Shown: piece after piece, positions 50,266 to 61,674 of the stretch
Numbering within the stretch: position 1 is the first letter of the stretch
How the letters are laid out: every line of letters begins with the position of its first letter
Source of the DNA: Solea solea
Lineage: Eukaryota > Chordata > Actinopteri > Pleuronectiformes > Soleidae
Reading direction: 5' to 3'
DNA length: 64,000 nucleotides
Assembly: GCF_958295425.1 (NCBI RefSeq)
Contig: NC_081141.1
Location: 16,760,680-16,824,679, forward strand
Notes under the pieces: generated by a model
Database searches by the model: none
What the model saw: only the letters and a program-made list of their open reading frames with translations
Told to the model about the DNA's origin: nothing
Translations under genes and position numbers: made by a program

Positions 50266-52432
50266 CAGACCTCATTATGGGTGCATTTGTGTGTATACAC
50301 CTGCAGGCAGGAGCTGTCAGGGGCAGGAAGCATCGAATCCATCAAACTGATCAATGACCGGGTTTTTTGAGCAGTATAATTTACCTCTGAAACTTTTGTG
50401 AAGAGGTAAACTAATCACTTCCTGAACAAAGAGAGAGTCATGTGGAGGTGACGGGCACAATCGGCACTGTGGGAAGTCATTTGACAATGGTTTGAATGTG
50501 ACAGACATTTTGTTCACATTTGAAAGTGACACACTTTCTCTACAAGAAAGCACAAGAAAACATTCCGGTGTAAGTCATTGCTTGATGTTTACCATCTTTC
50601 TGTGTCCCAGTTGAAAACACTAATGTTTCCCAGTCAGAGCACATGTGACTGCTCTTGCTCCCTCCCTGCTTCAATCTATCGTAGCACTAGATCTCTGGCT
50701 CAGACCTGTTGCAGACAGTCGGGCTGTCTCGACAGTCTGTACTCTTGCCTCAGGCTTTGGCACCACAGCCAACACAGGGAGAAGTTGTTTAAGTTCATGC
50801 AGTATCAGCAGAGGCAGCAACAACAAGTACTTTCCACTTGCCTGAGTATTTTGTTGTTGTTGTCATTGTTCCCTGCTAGCCCACATACACTTTTAACCAA
50901 AAGGACCATAGGATTTAAAAAAAATATGATTTTTTTATTGTTTTTAGTCTAGCATAAGTTTATGTCATACATATTTTAGATATTAGATAAGGTGTATGGA
51001 GAAATAAGGTTATGAAAACACAGAGGGGAATATGAGCTGCCACAAAAACCAAGTAGGTTGAGAAAGGGAATCTGAAGTATTACATTAACTGCCATAAAGT
51101 TAGCCAACACTCTTTTGTCCACACATAATACAAATGTCAAGTCATTTTATTCTGGAAAACACTTACCTGGGGATTAAATGTTGACTCTAAATTTAAAAAA
51201 ATATACTGTATATATGAGACAAAATTGACACTGTAAAAATATGTTGGTCACTTTTTGCAACATGCAACGTTAAACTGTTTTCTGTTTTCAGTCATTTGGC
51301 ATTGTGTCCCAGGCTTCCCTGCAAGAGCTGGCTGGAAATTTTACAGGTGATTTTTACTACATTTCCTCTGTTTCTATCATATGACTGCAAGTACAGGCTT
51401 TATTGCCCATGTAAAGTCCCTTTGTTGCAACTCCACTACTTGAGTAAAGCTTCCTCTGTTCCTGGAAGACTGAGAACTTGTCTGATATCAGCGTCAGTGA
51501 AGAGGGACTGCCCTCTGTGCTTGTGTGTGTGTGTGTGTGTAAGAGCACATATACAGGTTATGACCAACAGTTGGCTGAAGACCAAGGTGTTGTCAAGAAA
51601 AGCAAGTTGACTTCCTCCGAAGTCTGAAGTCTTTGTTGGGGGCCGGCCTTTACTGTCAGCTTCATGTGAGTCCGACCACAGCGCACAAACTTCCCCTTAC
51701 ACCTGCAACCAGACTGACCCTTATTCCTCTGCAGCTCAGCACCAATACCTGTCTTTTTGTTTTCTACCAGTTTGCACTAAATGTGTAAACTGTTGCAGAA
51801 TATTGCATCTCTGACAATATGCTGAGTTTAACCCTCAGTGTTACATGCATGCAGTAGAGCAAAAAGTGGGTTATTAACATCGTGCAGCCTCTCTCTTTCC
51901 ACTTGGATGCACAAAACGATAGCTAAACACACTGACACACAGACCCCCTCTAACCCCAGCTGCCAGCCAGTGAGCAGAAAACAAAAGAAAGCTCTTTCCT
52001 GCAGCCCTCCCCCTGCCTCGGCCTCAATTCTGGCTACAGTGATTGTGCAAGCTGGTGCATAAGGCAGCTGGTCTAGTGGAATAAGATCAGTGTCTGGAAA
52101 TGGCACATGTCACAAGCATCATGTGGTGTAACTGTCTTACTCTCTCTTCCTCCATTGAGTCTCTTTCTAAGGCATTAACTTGTTTTTATCTATTCTTTCT
52201 ACGTATTTGCCACCCACCCTCTTCTCTTTCCTTCTCCGCTGGCACAGTGTAGTATTCGTGCATCACTTCCTGGTAAATTTACGTCTGTGTAATATGCTGC
52301 GACTTCCCACGCTCTGCTGCTCTGAGGCTAACTTTAGATGTGCTGACTGCCGACGGCCTGTGAAGCTTAAAACAAAAGGAGGGGAATATAAAAAAAACAT
52401 CTGACAAGTGAGGATGCATTTGAATCCAAACG
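50266..52432. other. Non-coding region between the copy B element and the gadd45g 3' end
   Basis: No gene is supported. One exon-like segment (51294-51348) is bounded by a good acceptor and donor but has no partner exon. A (GT)n lies at about 51522-51540. Confidence 0.5.
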
Positions 52433-52438
52433 TTTATT
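52433..52438 (-). terminator. gadd45g: Putative poly(A) signal AATAAA of gadd45g
   Basis: TTTATT on the plus strand is AATAAA on the minus strand, about 600 bp beyond the gadd45g stop. It is the first canonical hexamer I see downstream. The implied 3' UTR is 53041 to about 52420. Confidence 0.5.
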
Positions 52439-53041
52439 TGCAAATCAATAAAAATGAATACAATTCATGTTGCATTGTTCGGTCTGCATGTGTGAAAGCA
52501 AACAATAGTCCACGTTAACGTGCCAAATACAGACACAGCCGACGTCAGGATTTGCAAGCAAAGCGTCTGCTTTTTCCCAAGAACATCCTGATAGCTGTCC
52601 AAGTCCATTTAGGCCTTTTTTTTCCTCCTCCTCCAAATACCATCTTCAGAAGCAGCCTGTTGTCTCTCTGGTGAGATTCATGCTGGCTCCACACTTTCAG
52701 AAGTCCTTATTTCTCTGATCTCTTTCCCACTAGAGGAAGTCACCTTTCATCTTTACCAGCATAATCCAACTCCTCAGGCCATCAAGCTCTCTGTCCACTC
52801 CATGTGCACCTGGTTCAACAGTTGGCCTCTCAACTTGAACCCCTTCCCCGTGGGTAATCCAGAACCAATGTGCTGACCCAGACTGAACTGCAAGGGGTGG
52901 ATGGGTTTGCAAACCACGGCCTCTTCATCCCCGAAAAAGTCAGGCAGAAAGGCTCAATGCCCCGACAGAAGCTCAGCTCCTTGACTTTCTATTCATCATG
53001 TCTTCATCATCAGCATGTGAAGCATTAAGTTGGTTGTCACT
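52439..53041 (-). other. gadd45g: 3' UTR of gadd45g
   Basis: Sequence between the stop codon and the predicted poly(A) hexamer. It has no repeats and no long open frame. Unlike many immediate-early transcripts, I did not see a cluster of AUUUA motifs on the transcribed strand. Confidence 0.5.
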
Positions 53042-53897
53042 TCAGCGCTCTGGGAGAGTGATGGCGGGCACCCAGTCATACACGCTGCGGCTCTCCTCGC
53101 AGAACAGACTCAGCTTATCCAGAGCGGGGTCTTTCCACGGGTTTGCACTGGGGCTCTGGTGTTGGAAAAGAAAGGACATGACATTCAAAGATCTGACAGT
53201 CAGACACAGCTATGCAGCAACTTGGCAGCGGAACACTCAGACACAGCAGTGATGCATGCATGATTCACCGGCTGAGTGGGTGCTCGGCCACGGAACGTAC
53301 CGTGACAAGAATGCAGTGTGCGTCTTTGGGCTCGCCGGTCCCGTCGGCGCCCACGAGGTCCGCGAGGCGCTCGATGTCATTGACGCGCACCACGTTGATG
53401 TCGTTGTCGAAGCAGAAAGCCTGGATGAGGGTGAAGTGGATCTGAAGAGCGATGTCACACTCGTACTCCTCATCCGTGGCGAGGACGCAGAATGCCACGC
53501 TGTCTGGATCACTGAGGAGAGAGAGGGGGGAGATACATGGTCAACATATGATCCTTCCATTGTTTACTGTACTTTTAGAAAACGCTGAATTGCATTTAAA
53601 AAAAAGAGCTCGAGACATATAATACTTACACATTCATGACTTTAGCAGATTCATAAACTCCCACTGTCAGGTAATCCTGCTTCTTTGCGGCGATCAGCAG
53701 CTCCTCCAGGGCTGCGCCAGCACTTTGCACCCTTCACAAGGGGGAAAACACACACCATCAGACAACTGTGCACATTCGCGTATACACTGCTACAAAGCGA
53801 CAGCTTCCGTGGTGTTGCCATCTGTCTGTGCGTCGAGCGCTTACCTGTCTGCGTTTTCCATTGTGTTCATTTGTCCGTTAATCTCCTCCAGAGTCAT
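53042..53897 (-). CDS. gadd45g: Growth arrest and DNA-damage-inducible protein GADD45 gamma, 4 exons
   Basis: Exons are 53897-53845, 53731-53630, 53511-53301 and 53155-53042 (53, 102, 211 and 114 bp). All introns are GT-AG and short. The product is 159 residues, the length of human GADD45G. Residues 1-18 start MTLEEI. Residues 39-52 ([14 protein letters not shown]) and the [12 protein letters not shown] core (71-82) are the family signature of the L7Ae/L30e/S12e/Gadd45 fold. The C-terminus ([18 protein letters not shown], then DWVP.ITLPE) is gamma-type rather than beta-type (beta ends with NQWVPYISLQER). Known role: a small acidic stress and differentiation protein that binds MTK1/MEKK4 to switch on p38/JNK, interacts with PCNA, p21 and CDK1/cyclin B, and supports growth arrest. 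The start is the only ATG consistent with the conserved MTLEE and lies about 120 bp from the TATA box. It is the next gene after creb3, same strand, with its own promoter. Teleosts can have two gadd45g copies, so the -a/-b assignment is open. Confidence 0.95.
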
Positions 53898-54014
53898 AGT
53901 TATAATCCAAGCGCGATCGGGTTCTTTTCACGGCAGAGTAAGAAGTGAGTGAGTGTGTGATGTTGTCGGTGTAGTTTCCAGCGTTATTCTGAGCTCTGTA
54001 CAGGCTGTGGGTGT

Positions 54015-54021
54015 TTTTATA
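54015..54021 (-). promoter_or_regulatory. gadd45g: TATA box (TATAAAA) of gadd45g
   Basis: The minus strand reads TATAAAA here, about 120 bp before the ATG at 53897. That places the transcription start near 53990 and gives a 5' UTR of about 90 nt. The sequence between is GC-rich. A TATA promoter suits an immediate-early, inducible gene. Confidence 0.75.
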
Positions 54022-54077
54022 GCAGCTCCGCGTTGTTTCTCGGCAAGGGCGGTGTTTTCCTGCTCGTGTCTCTTACC

Positions 54078-54082
54078 ATTGG
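54078..54082 (-). promoter_or_regulatory. gadd45g: CCAAT box of gadd45g promoter
   Basis: The minus strand reads GAGCCAATGG, an NF-Y-type CCAAT box, about 60 bp upstream of the TATA box. That is the usual spacing for such promoters. Confidence 0.65.
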
Positions 54083-54143
54083 CTCAGAGCAGCCGGGGCG
54101 AGGAAAACAAAAGTCCCGGCTCCTGCGCTGATCTTGTTGACAA

Positions 54144-54155
54144 CCCCACGTGGGG
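54144..54155. promoter_or_regulatory. Palindromic E-box CCCCACGTGGGG in the gadd45g upstream region
   Basis: A perfect 12-bp palindrome around CACGTG (USF/MYC/MAX-type E-box), about 125 bp upstream of the TATA box. A TTCAAGAA half-palindrome (54171-54178), resembling a two-base-spaced STAT-type site, follows 16 bp further out. Factor assignment is inference from motif only. Confidence 0.5.
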
Positions 54156-54183
54156 GCGAGATTACAATATTTCAAGAAATCCA

Positions 54184-54208
54184 TCCTCCCTCCCTCCCTC
54201 CCTCCCTC
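54184..54208. repeat. (CCCT)n / (TCCC)n microsatellite upstream of gadd45g
   Basis: A pyrimidine-only run of CTCC/TCCC units directly upstream of the proximal promoter of gadd45g. Such tracts can form H-DNA, but no function is shown. Confidence 0.8.
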
Positions 54209-54899
54209 CTTCACCCACCACACACTCACTCACTCACCCACCACTGCTGCGTCCTTGCCGTGTCAACATCATCACAATGTACCAAAAACTAAATGTCACT
54301 GTAATTATTAACGCAGTAAAGCTTGAACCCACTATTGCAGGGGGAAACACGCCTGCTCTATAGACTGATTTGTTTACCGTTAAATAAAGTGTGGTATCTG
54401 GCCTCACTGTGGCTGAGATAAGATCCTTAAAAAAAATGGGAAATAATTGAAACGATGCAACAAAAAATGGGTTTAAAGTAAGGCCATTTTAAAAACATTT
54501 ATTAAAAAAAAAAATGATATAACGATCAGATCTGATCTTATAACTGACAGGTAATAGATGAATAAACACCTCTTTCATAAGACAAGTGTGCTGCAGTGTC
54601 ACTCACGCCAGGAACCTGCAGGTTATGCAAGTGTTAAAGCACCATTAACTGTTTTCACATGACAGTTATGAAACCCGAGGGAATATGGGAGACCATTAGA
54701 CCATTGCATTACAGTGACAGAACTGAATATGATATGTAGATCACTTGGGGGGGGGGGCTTTGGGGAGTCAGATGCAGATGCTAAAGCTGTGAAATCAGTT
54801 GCAATGTTCTCTCTGTGCCCCGTGATAAACTGGAAAGATCGTTTCGAGTCTGGATTTCCCCCCCAGTTTAGGAGGGGGAAATCACTGCTGTGATATTTG

Positions 54900-55430
54900 C
54901 AGACTTCTCTCTGCATGGTCCCGCTCTGACAGACAGCTCACTGGTGGTGTGGAGGAGACGCACCTGCGCACACCTGCACGCATCCTTCCTACCGGTTACC
55001 AAACGTGTGCGCACACGTTGCCTGGCAGGAGTCACTGAGCTGCCCTCACAAGCTTGTTCTGACCCAGAATAGGCGACGTGTGTCACGGGGGGAGGAGGGA
55101 GGGGGGCTCAGCACAGCTTGTGGCCGCGGCACACGACACTTCTTTTTTGTTTTGTTTTTCTTTGGTTATTCCACTGAAAAGGAGGCGTAATTGCCAGTTT
55201 GTCTTGACGCGCGCCGTTTCTTCTCCTCCTCCTCTGAGGAGGGAGAGCAAAACAAAGGCGACTTTGTGTCCCGACAATACGAACGTCCTCCACCTGCCCC
55301 TGGTCTTTTCATGAGACGTGTACGAGTGCGCTCTTGATGACCCCACTCCATTCAGAAGCCCCGCGGCAGATGCCCGCGAGACACCCCACCCCGAAAAGCG
55401 CCACGTGCCGCTGCTTAGTATTCTTATCAG
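54900..55430. promoter_or_regulatory. GC/CpG-richer upstream segment of gadd45g, possible distal enhancer
   Basis: Composition rises in CpG relative to the flanks. It holds an 18-bp perfect palindrome (55002-55019), a single p53-like half site AAGCTTGTTC (55050-55059) and a CACGTG E-box near 55405. It lies about 1-1.5 kb upstream of the gadd45g TATA box and about 1.6 kb beyond the creb3 3' end. Enhancer function is inference. Confidence 0.3.
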
Positions 55431-56770
55431 GTAATTTTATCTTATCTGTGTTTATACTCAACATCAGCCCCCCCCCAGGCCCCCCCCCCCACACACACAC
55501 ACACCAGTCTTACCTAAACTTGAAAATGGGGCCTTTGCACAGTAGCAGCAGCCACTTTTGACAGGTCACAGTAGGAAAAGCACACGTGTAAATAATCAAA
55601 TTAATGACGGCTGCGTCCCATTTAGCTTCATGCTGAGTCATTGTCATGGCCCAGGTAATGTGATCAGTCACACCTGTGTGTTTGCTGTGTTGCGCCTGTC
55701 TCCTTGTATAAGCCGTGATTACACGGGACTTGGAAAAGTGATTATAAAACATCCAAACTAATATGACTTGTTTGCACTTGAAACACAAATTGAGGCCAGG
55801 TTAAGTGACGTCAATATTGCTTTCTCTGAAAGGTGGTTTTCTGGTAATGAGTCAAATAACAAACCCCCTCTGACATTTGTTTCAAAGCGAATTGTCCACC
55901 ACACGTTAACCAGCTGACCTTTACCCTCATCGAAAACATCTTATTGAACACCACCTGTCACTGTCAGAAATCTGGACTTGCTCTGCCACCTGGTGGCCAT
56001 GAAGTGAGTGACCTTTCCCCCATTACTCGACTAGCCCGAACATGTTGGAAAAAGCTCATGACTCATGGTGAGTCACCAAACAGTCCCTGTATTATGTTAT
56101 TTCCCCACAGCGGAGGTTACTTTTATGGTCCGAAGGATACTGTGTGCCAGCCATGGAGCAGCTAAAAAAAAACAAACTAACAAACAAACAAAAATAATGT
56201 TACAGAATTCTATTTAGTTTACATTCTTCCTCAATAAGCCTGCCTTCCCTGCAACACAATCCTCCTGAATTATCCACACTAATAATAATACTACAGTTTA
56301 TGCACATTGTGACATGATTTTGGTATATTTATAAAACAAATTGAATCTAACACACTGTTTCAATACACTTTATTCATGCACTGTGTCAATGTGGTGGTTA
56401 GGTTAAATTATTATGTGTGGAGGCTTCAATAACTGTATGTCTTTTGCAGTAGTGCAGTCATCAGATGGTCTAAGAGGATAGGGAAAATCCCCAACTGGCT
56501 GTAAACAGCCCATGGACGTTTTATTAGAACCAAATCTCCCTGCATGAATAAAAACTGTGATAGGTAGTTGTAAATGTTAAAGGCTGTAACCACTTATTTG
56601 CATGTGCAAGTGGCACTATCGCACCATCGGAGAGTCTTCTACATGAAGATATATTAAGCACACTTATTATCAGACACTTGAATCGAATGCAGTATGTAAA
56701 TCCTGAAAGCCTTTTGCAGGTGTCCCTTTTTTAGCATTCAAAATAGAGTTGGCTTGAAAAAGGGCCGACC
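55431..56770. other. Intergenic between gadd45g and the CREB3-family gene
   Basis: No gene is seen. The stretch contains homopolymer C runs followed by a short (CA)n near 55470-55503, otherwise unique-looking AT-rich sequence. Confidence 0.6.
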
Positions 56771-56774
56771 TGGG

Positions 56775-56965
56775 TACAGCTGCAACGAACGATTATTTTC
56801 ATAATCTATTAATCTGGCGATTGGAGTTTCCCAAAGCTCAAAACGAGGTTCTCAGATGTCATGTTTTCAGTTTTGATTTCTTTGTCAAGGGGAGAATGAA
56901 ACTGGAATAAACTCACATTTAACAAGCAGAGAAATCAGAACGCTTGTTTCTTAATTCATCAATGA
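56775..56965 (+). repeat. Dispersed teleost repeat, 'gattattttcataatctattaatc' family, copy 1
   Basis: Begins CTGCAACGAACGATTATTTT and continues through GTTTCCCAAAGCTC and GAGGTTCTCAGATGTC. I recognise this as a common fish interspersed repeat, probably a non-autonomous DNA element; class is from memory, not tested. A second copy in the same orientation lies in intron 1 of the CREB3-family gene (61675-61815). Confidence 0.6.
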
Positions 56966-57008
56966 CACAGCCGTAAAAAAAAAAAGTTGTTTTGATGTAT
57001 ATAAAAAG

Positions 57009-57014
57009 TTTATT
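57009..57014 (-). terminator. creb3: Putative poly(A) signal AATAAA of the CREB3-family gene
   Basis: TTTATT on the plus strand reads AATAAA on the minus strand. It is the first canonical hexamer I find downstream of the stop codon at 58146-58144, implying a 3' UTR of about 1.15 kb. No GT-rich downstream element was checked. Confidence 0.5.
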
Positions 57015-58143
57015 ATTATAGATGTCCAGACATATTTCATACATAAAGAGGTCAAATGTACAGAAAAGCTACAGTCATTTAAGCTTATTTACATTCTTGG
57101 ACAAATGTCAAATGTCAGTGCATCTGTTCAACATGAGCCACATTTAAAATCTTGATTATACCAAAAAAGCAGTTCCAATAACATGTCGATTTCATTAAAA
57201 ACAGTAACATAATACACAGAAAAAACAACAAAAATGCCTCACTGACAGAACAGGTCATCACATTTTTTGAGTACATTTTACTGCAACACAGTTTACCGAG
57301 CAAATACATCCAACTCCTTATTCTGTGCGCACAGGTGATAAGGTCTATCAGATTTGATCATAAAAGTAAAGACTTGTCCCATGAAATTGTCAAACATGAC
57401 TTCGAGGGTAGACTGGGGTCGACTAACAATTCTACAGTCAAAAGGTTTAGTGTCTTCCTCTCTAATTTAAAAGACAAAGTCTCCTGGTTTGCTTTACATT
57501 AACGTCAAAACAGAAACAATGAAAAAGGTGCGTGGAAACCCTTGTTACAAGGGAAATGCTAACAAACTTTAAAAGTCTTCTAAATGGCCAAATGTCCTGC
57601 AATGGCTTAAGCACCGTGGTGATTGACAGCTTGGATCAAGCTTAATGGGAATCGAGCAGCCTGTCTTCAACAATGCAATGGATGTTGCAAATTAAGTTGC
57701 TGTGCAAAATTCATGGCGTACTTGTTTTCACCGCAATTCACTACGAGAGGGTCGTGATTAAGAAGCGTATATTATGATGTGATGGTCAAAACGTCTTGTG
57801 GGGGTGCCAACAAGTTGACAAAATTTGAGTCTTTAACTGCTTTACTACAGTGCTACCAACTTGGCACATGGCCTCCAGCAACACAGACATGCATATTATC
57901 TCTGCATTGTCCTTTTCATTAGGTAGTTTACACTGCTGGAGTGTCTATTGGTTCAAGGAAAACGGAACAAAGTGCAAATCAAGTAACAGAAGTAGGGGAA
58001 ACATTGGGGCAGTTTGATCTGAGGTCTTGTATTTACAGGTATTTTCCCTTCATCATCATCATTATGTAAGTTTATATTCCCTCTTGTACCCAAAATATCA
58101 GGATTATGGAGCGCCGTAGTGGATATGATGATAAATATCGCTA
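57015..58143 (-). other. creb3: 3' UTR of the CREB3-family gene
   Basis: This stretch runs from the stop codon to the AATAAA hexamer. It contains no long open frame, is AT-rich and has no obvious repeat. Its extent is inferred from the stop and the poly(A) hexamer only. Confidence 0.5.
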
Positions 58144-61100
58144 CTACATCTCATCAGAGTGGTGCTGAGGTAATATGACAGAGGGAGGGTTCCGGTCTAT
58201 CCAGTTATCCTTGGACCCTGCTACCTCATATGCCACCACCGGGTCAATGGATCCTTCCTGTGAGATCCCTAAACCCCCAGCTGGACCTGGCTTCATCTCT
58301 GCAGCCTGAGCGGGACTGGCGAAGTCTGCTGAAGAGTTGCTGTTGACGCCTGTTTCCGAGTCAGGTTGCTCCACTCTCTGGTAGTCAGGGGTGTGATTTT
58401 TCGGACTACTTTGAGTAAATATGGCTTTAACATTATCCACCTCTGCTTGGGTGCCAAATGTATAATCATCTTCTTCGGGCTCCAGGTAGGACATGGCATA
58501 CGTGCTGTCTTGTGGCAGTGAGCGCAAGGTCCGTGAGATGACTGCAATAATGAAGAAATAATGATTGTCAAAAGCTGAGCCAGCAAAACCACACAGTTGA
58601 AAATTCAATTCAAGAAATGTTAATCAAGTAATCATATCATTAAGTCTGTTTGTACAATACGTAAATGACATGCTACATTAAATAATGTTCTGTGCATCAT
58701 AAAGAAGGTTGCATTTGGAGGGAACTTACTGGAGGTGGGTGTGTAGATTTCCTTTTGTTCTGCTTTTCCACCAAAAGGATTGACTGATGGGAAGATGATG
58801 AGGCAGAACGAGAGCAGGAACACCTGAAGGGCAGATGCAAGAAGAAAGTGAGACAGAAATACTGCAGCATTTGATCTTTAACAACTATCAAGTGAAAAGA
58901 ACAAAGTTAATACTGTGCACCAACTTACCATAACACAAGTGCTGGTTGTGCTGACCTTCATAGTCGACATCTTCACCATCGACTGTAGTTTCTTCAGCTG
59001 CTCAATCAAGGATCTGTAAGAGGAAACATCTACTGTAAGAGAGCTCAGCAGATTCAGGGACAGTTTTTTCTTTTTATTAGATTCAAAGTTAAAAAATAAA
59101 TAAATACTAATACAGATGGAGTTCTTACATGTTCTGTTTATGGAGCAATTGGACTTTCTTTTGCAATTCCAGGTTGTGTGCAGTGCAGATGGCAACCCTG
59201 TGGTACACAGACATTAATAGAGACATTGATTATCTGTTTTCAAACATACACTGACTATTTGTCCAACCGCAAAAGCTGAACTACAAAAATCAAAGACACA
59301 ATAAATCACTTGTTTCACAACTGGGGAGTGCACGCCCTCTAGGGGGGAAGTGGAGCAGTGCAGCACAGCCAGGCAAGTAATGCCTCCAACATAGAATGTC
59401 TGAAGTTTGTGAAAGAAGTGGCAGGGAGGGGTTTTTGTTTGTCCAGTTATGTAGACATTAAAAAATAATAAAATAGTCCTTTCTAGATTATTTTCACCTT
59501 TATGTGTCATCTGTGTAGGACTATGAATTAATCTGAATGCTGAAATAAAAAGAATTTGAAGTGGATCGTGAGAAAGTCTGTGTTAAAATATGATTTTAAA
59601 AACAAACCTTCATGCACAGTGATTAATAAATGTAAGGCAGGAGGAGTTGGATATATTTGCGGTGCTTTCATCTCACCTGTTCTCTAGTCCGTCGACATAC
59701 ACCTTCTTCTTCTTGCGGCTTTCCTGAGCAGACTGCTTGTTGCGGATCTTTCTCCTGATCCTCTTCAAGGACCTCTCCTCTGCCTGGAACACAGAGACAA
59801 AAGATTTCAACCACAATGTTGACATTATGCCACAGCAAGACCAAAGAAAATTCATTTTTTAATATTCCTAGAGAAAACAAAAACCCAGATTAAAGACAAA
59901 ATCATTGTTTTCTAGCCACACAATTGCAACGTTAATACTGTTCTTGAATCACATGCAATTGCCATGAAAATTAAGGTAACAATTTTTTTTATGTATCAGC
60001 AGAAAGGGCCTTGATTATTATGTACGTTAACGTAATGACTCTGCAGATGCTTCAATCCAGCACAGCTCAGGGTTTATACTTAGGACAATACCATTGGCAT
60101 CAGTTGAAGGAAATGTATGCGGTATGTGTATACATACCTTTGTGAGAGGCATGTGTGTGGGGATGGTGACTCCCTCTTTATTCAGAAGCCGCTTCTCCTC
60201 CTCACTGAGTACAATCTCTTTGAACTGAAACTGAAGGAAGGAAAAAAAACAGAGGATCAGATCACAATCACCACGTACAAAAGAAGTTGCTTCACAAGTG
60301 AAGCAGTTAGCAGGGGGCAACTCCACTGGTTGCAAAAAAAAGTAAATTGTAAGAGAAATCTATGGGTAAATTAACTCTAACCCTTTACAATGACAGTAAA
60401 CATTTTGTTGAGCACAGCAAATATGAGAGGATACCAGTGTGATTGACGGGTAGAATAATCCAACAAGTGCCTGGCTGCAGGTGACGCACACTATGTCCAT
60501 TTTTATATTCGTATTGAATATTGATTATTCGATATGATAATTAAAGCAGCAAAAGACAAAAACTGACCTGGTCTGTTTTGTTGGTCAACGTGGAAACCTC
60601 GGTTAATTCCTCTATGGCCAAAGTGCAGGGGAGCTCACTGGTGACGTCGTCATCGTCCTCATCCATTTCCTCACTCACCAGGTCGTCTGCGAGAAGGAAA
60701 ATAAACACAAAGAGTTCTGTTGAAGTTTCTCCTTTTGTTACCACATCTCCAATAAACTCTGTGCTAATGTTAAATCCCCGTCATCTGAAGGGATACGAGT
60801 TAAAGTAAGCTAATTGATTTCACCTCTTGAAACATTCTTGGATTGCACATACCCAGATCAATGAAGACATCTGTATCTGGCCTCTCTGCCCTCACACTCT
60901 GCAGGATATCCATGTCTGTCCCTCCACTCTGCAGCAAAGAGTAGCTGTGATCTGCCTTGACTGTCAAGGCCTCCACACTCTCTGTGTGGAGCTCTCCAGG
61001 GGCCAGTGCAGGGTCTGAGTGCACAGGACTGGGCTGCGAGTAACTGGGGCTGGGCACAACATCACTATCACTGCTGTGAGGACTTGGGCATCCCAGAGCA

Positions 61101-61520
61101 TTGTTGTTTCCAACCCCAGTGCTGCTGTCATCAGAAATGCCACTGTCACTGCCCAAGGGAGAATGAGAGGGACAGATAGTCCCCATAGTGTCCTCCTCTT
61201 CTAACAAGCTGGACAGAAAGTCTTCAGTATCCATACCGGTGAGCATCTGGGAGACAAAAAAAAAAAAGTACTCAACTTGTCACTGCTATGTAGAGTTTAA
61301 CATGTTTATATTATTATTTTTCATTACTGATGTTATTAACTAGCTTCGTCCAGTGTTTATTTATTATTTTGTGTGCATGAAGTCTTACATCTTGTTCAGA
61401 CAGCCAGGATTCGATGAGCCCGCTCCCATCAGGAAAGAAGGGCTCAGTAGATCCGTCATGAAACAGCATCCCCAACAGATCTGTTCCATCCATGTCTGGA
61501 AGATCCTCAGTCATTGACAT
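58144..61520 (-). CDS. creb3: CREB3-family (CREB3/Luman or CREB3L3-type) membrane-anchored bZIP transcription factor, 9 coding exons
   Basis: Coding exons, in order of transcription, are 61520-61389, 61246-60853, 60686-60568, 60230-60138, 59783-59677, 59197-59129, 59013-58929, 58823-58730 and 58541-58144. All have GT-AG introns and matching phases, giving 496 residues. The N-terminus is acidic, with a GSDSGISDD patch at about 76-84 and an acidic run near residue 185. The CREB3-family segment next to the bZIP (about 222-246, ending MPLTK) precedes the basic region at 254-273, whose core NKQSAQESR is at 261-269. Leucine-zipper heptads are L279, C286, L293, L300, L307 and L314. A transmembrane segment (about 330-348) follows, then a lumenal tail with R368-T-L-R fitting the site-1 protease form RxLx. 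Family knowledge: type II ER protein, cut by S1P and S2P on transport to the Golgi, releasing the bZIP to activate transcription. Features shared with CREB3 are the [10 protein letters not shown] segment and a PSVIL motif near the C-terminus; the SVNPFGGK segment and the N-terminal DFLSSLL are more CREB3L3-like. Linkage to gadd45g favours CREB3. Fish databases may name it creb3l3-like. Confidence 0.92.
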
Positions 61521-61674
61521 CTGTCACAATACAGGAGCATTGAGATGACATCATCATTCAATTTCCCTGGTTCTTTATTTTAGCGGTAGGTAATCGGCAT
61601 CAGCCAATTAATAGTAATACTTGTTTATATCAGTTTAAACAGAAATGGGTGGATGGATGTTTTCATTAAAAACA

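Noticed and set aside
53256..53588. 110-codon plus-strand frame and 107-codon minus-strand frame over gadd45g exon 3
   Set aside because: Shadows of the true gadd45g exon 3 reading frame (53511-53301, minus).
55050..55059. p53 response element AAGCTTGTTC upstream of gadd45g
   Set aside because: Only one half site; the neighbouring decamers do not fit the consensus.
58293..58592. 99-codon minus-strand frame in the last CREB3-family exon
   Set aside because: Alternative frame of the real exon 58541-58144.
61246..61246. ATG at the start of coding exon 2 (MLTGMD) as the translation start
   Set aside because: The preceding exon (61520-61389) splices in frame, starts with an ATG and encodes a conserved-looking DLLGMLF activation segment.
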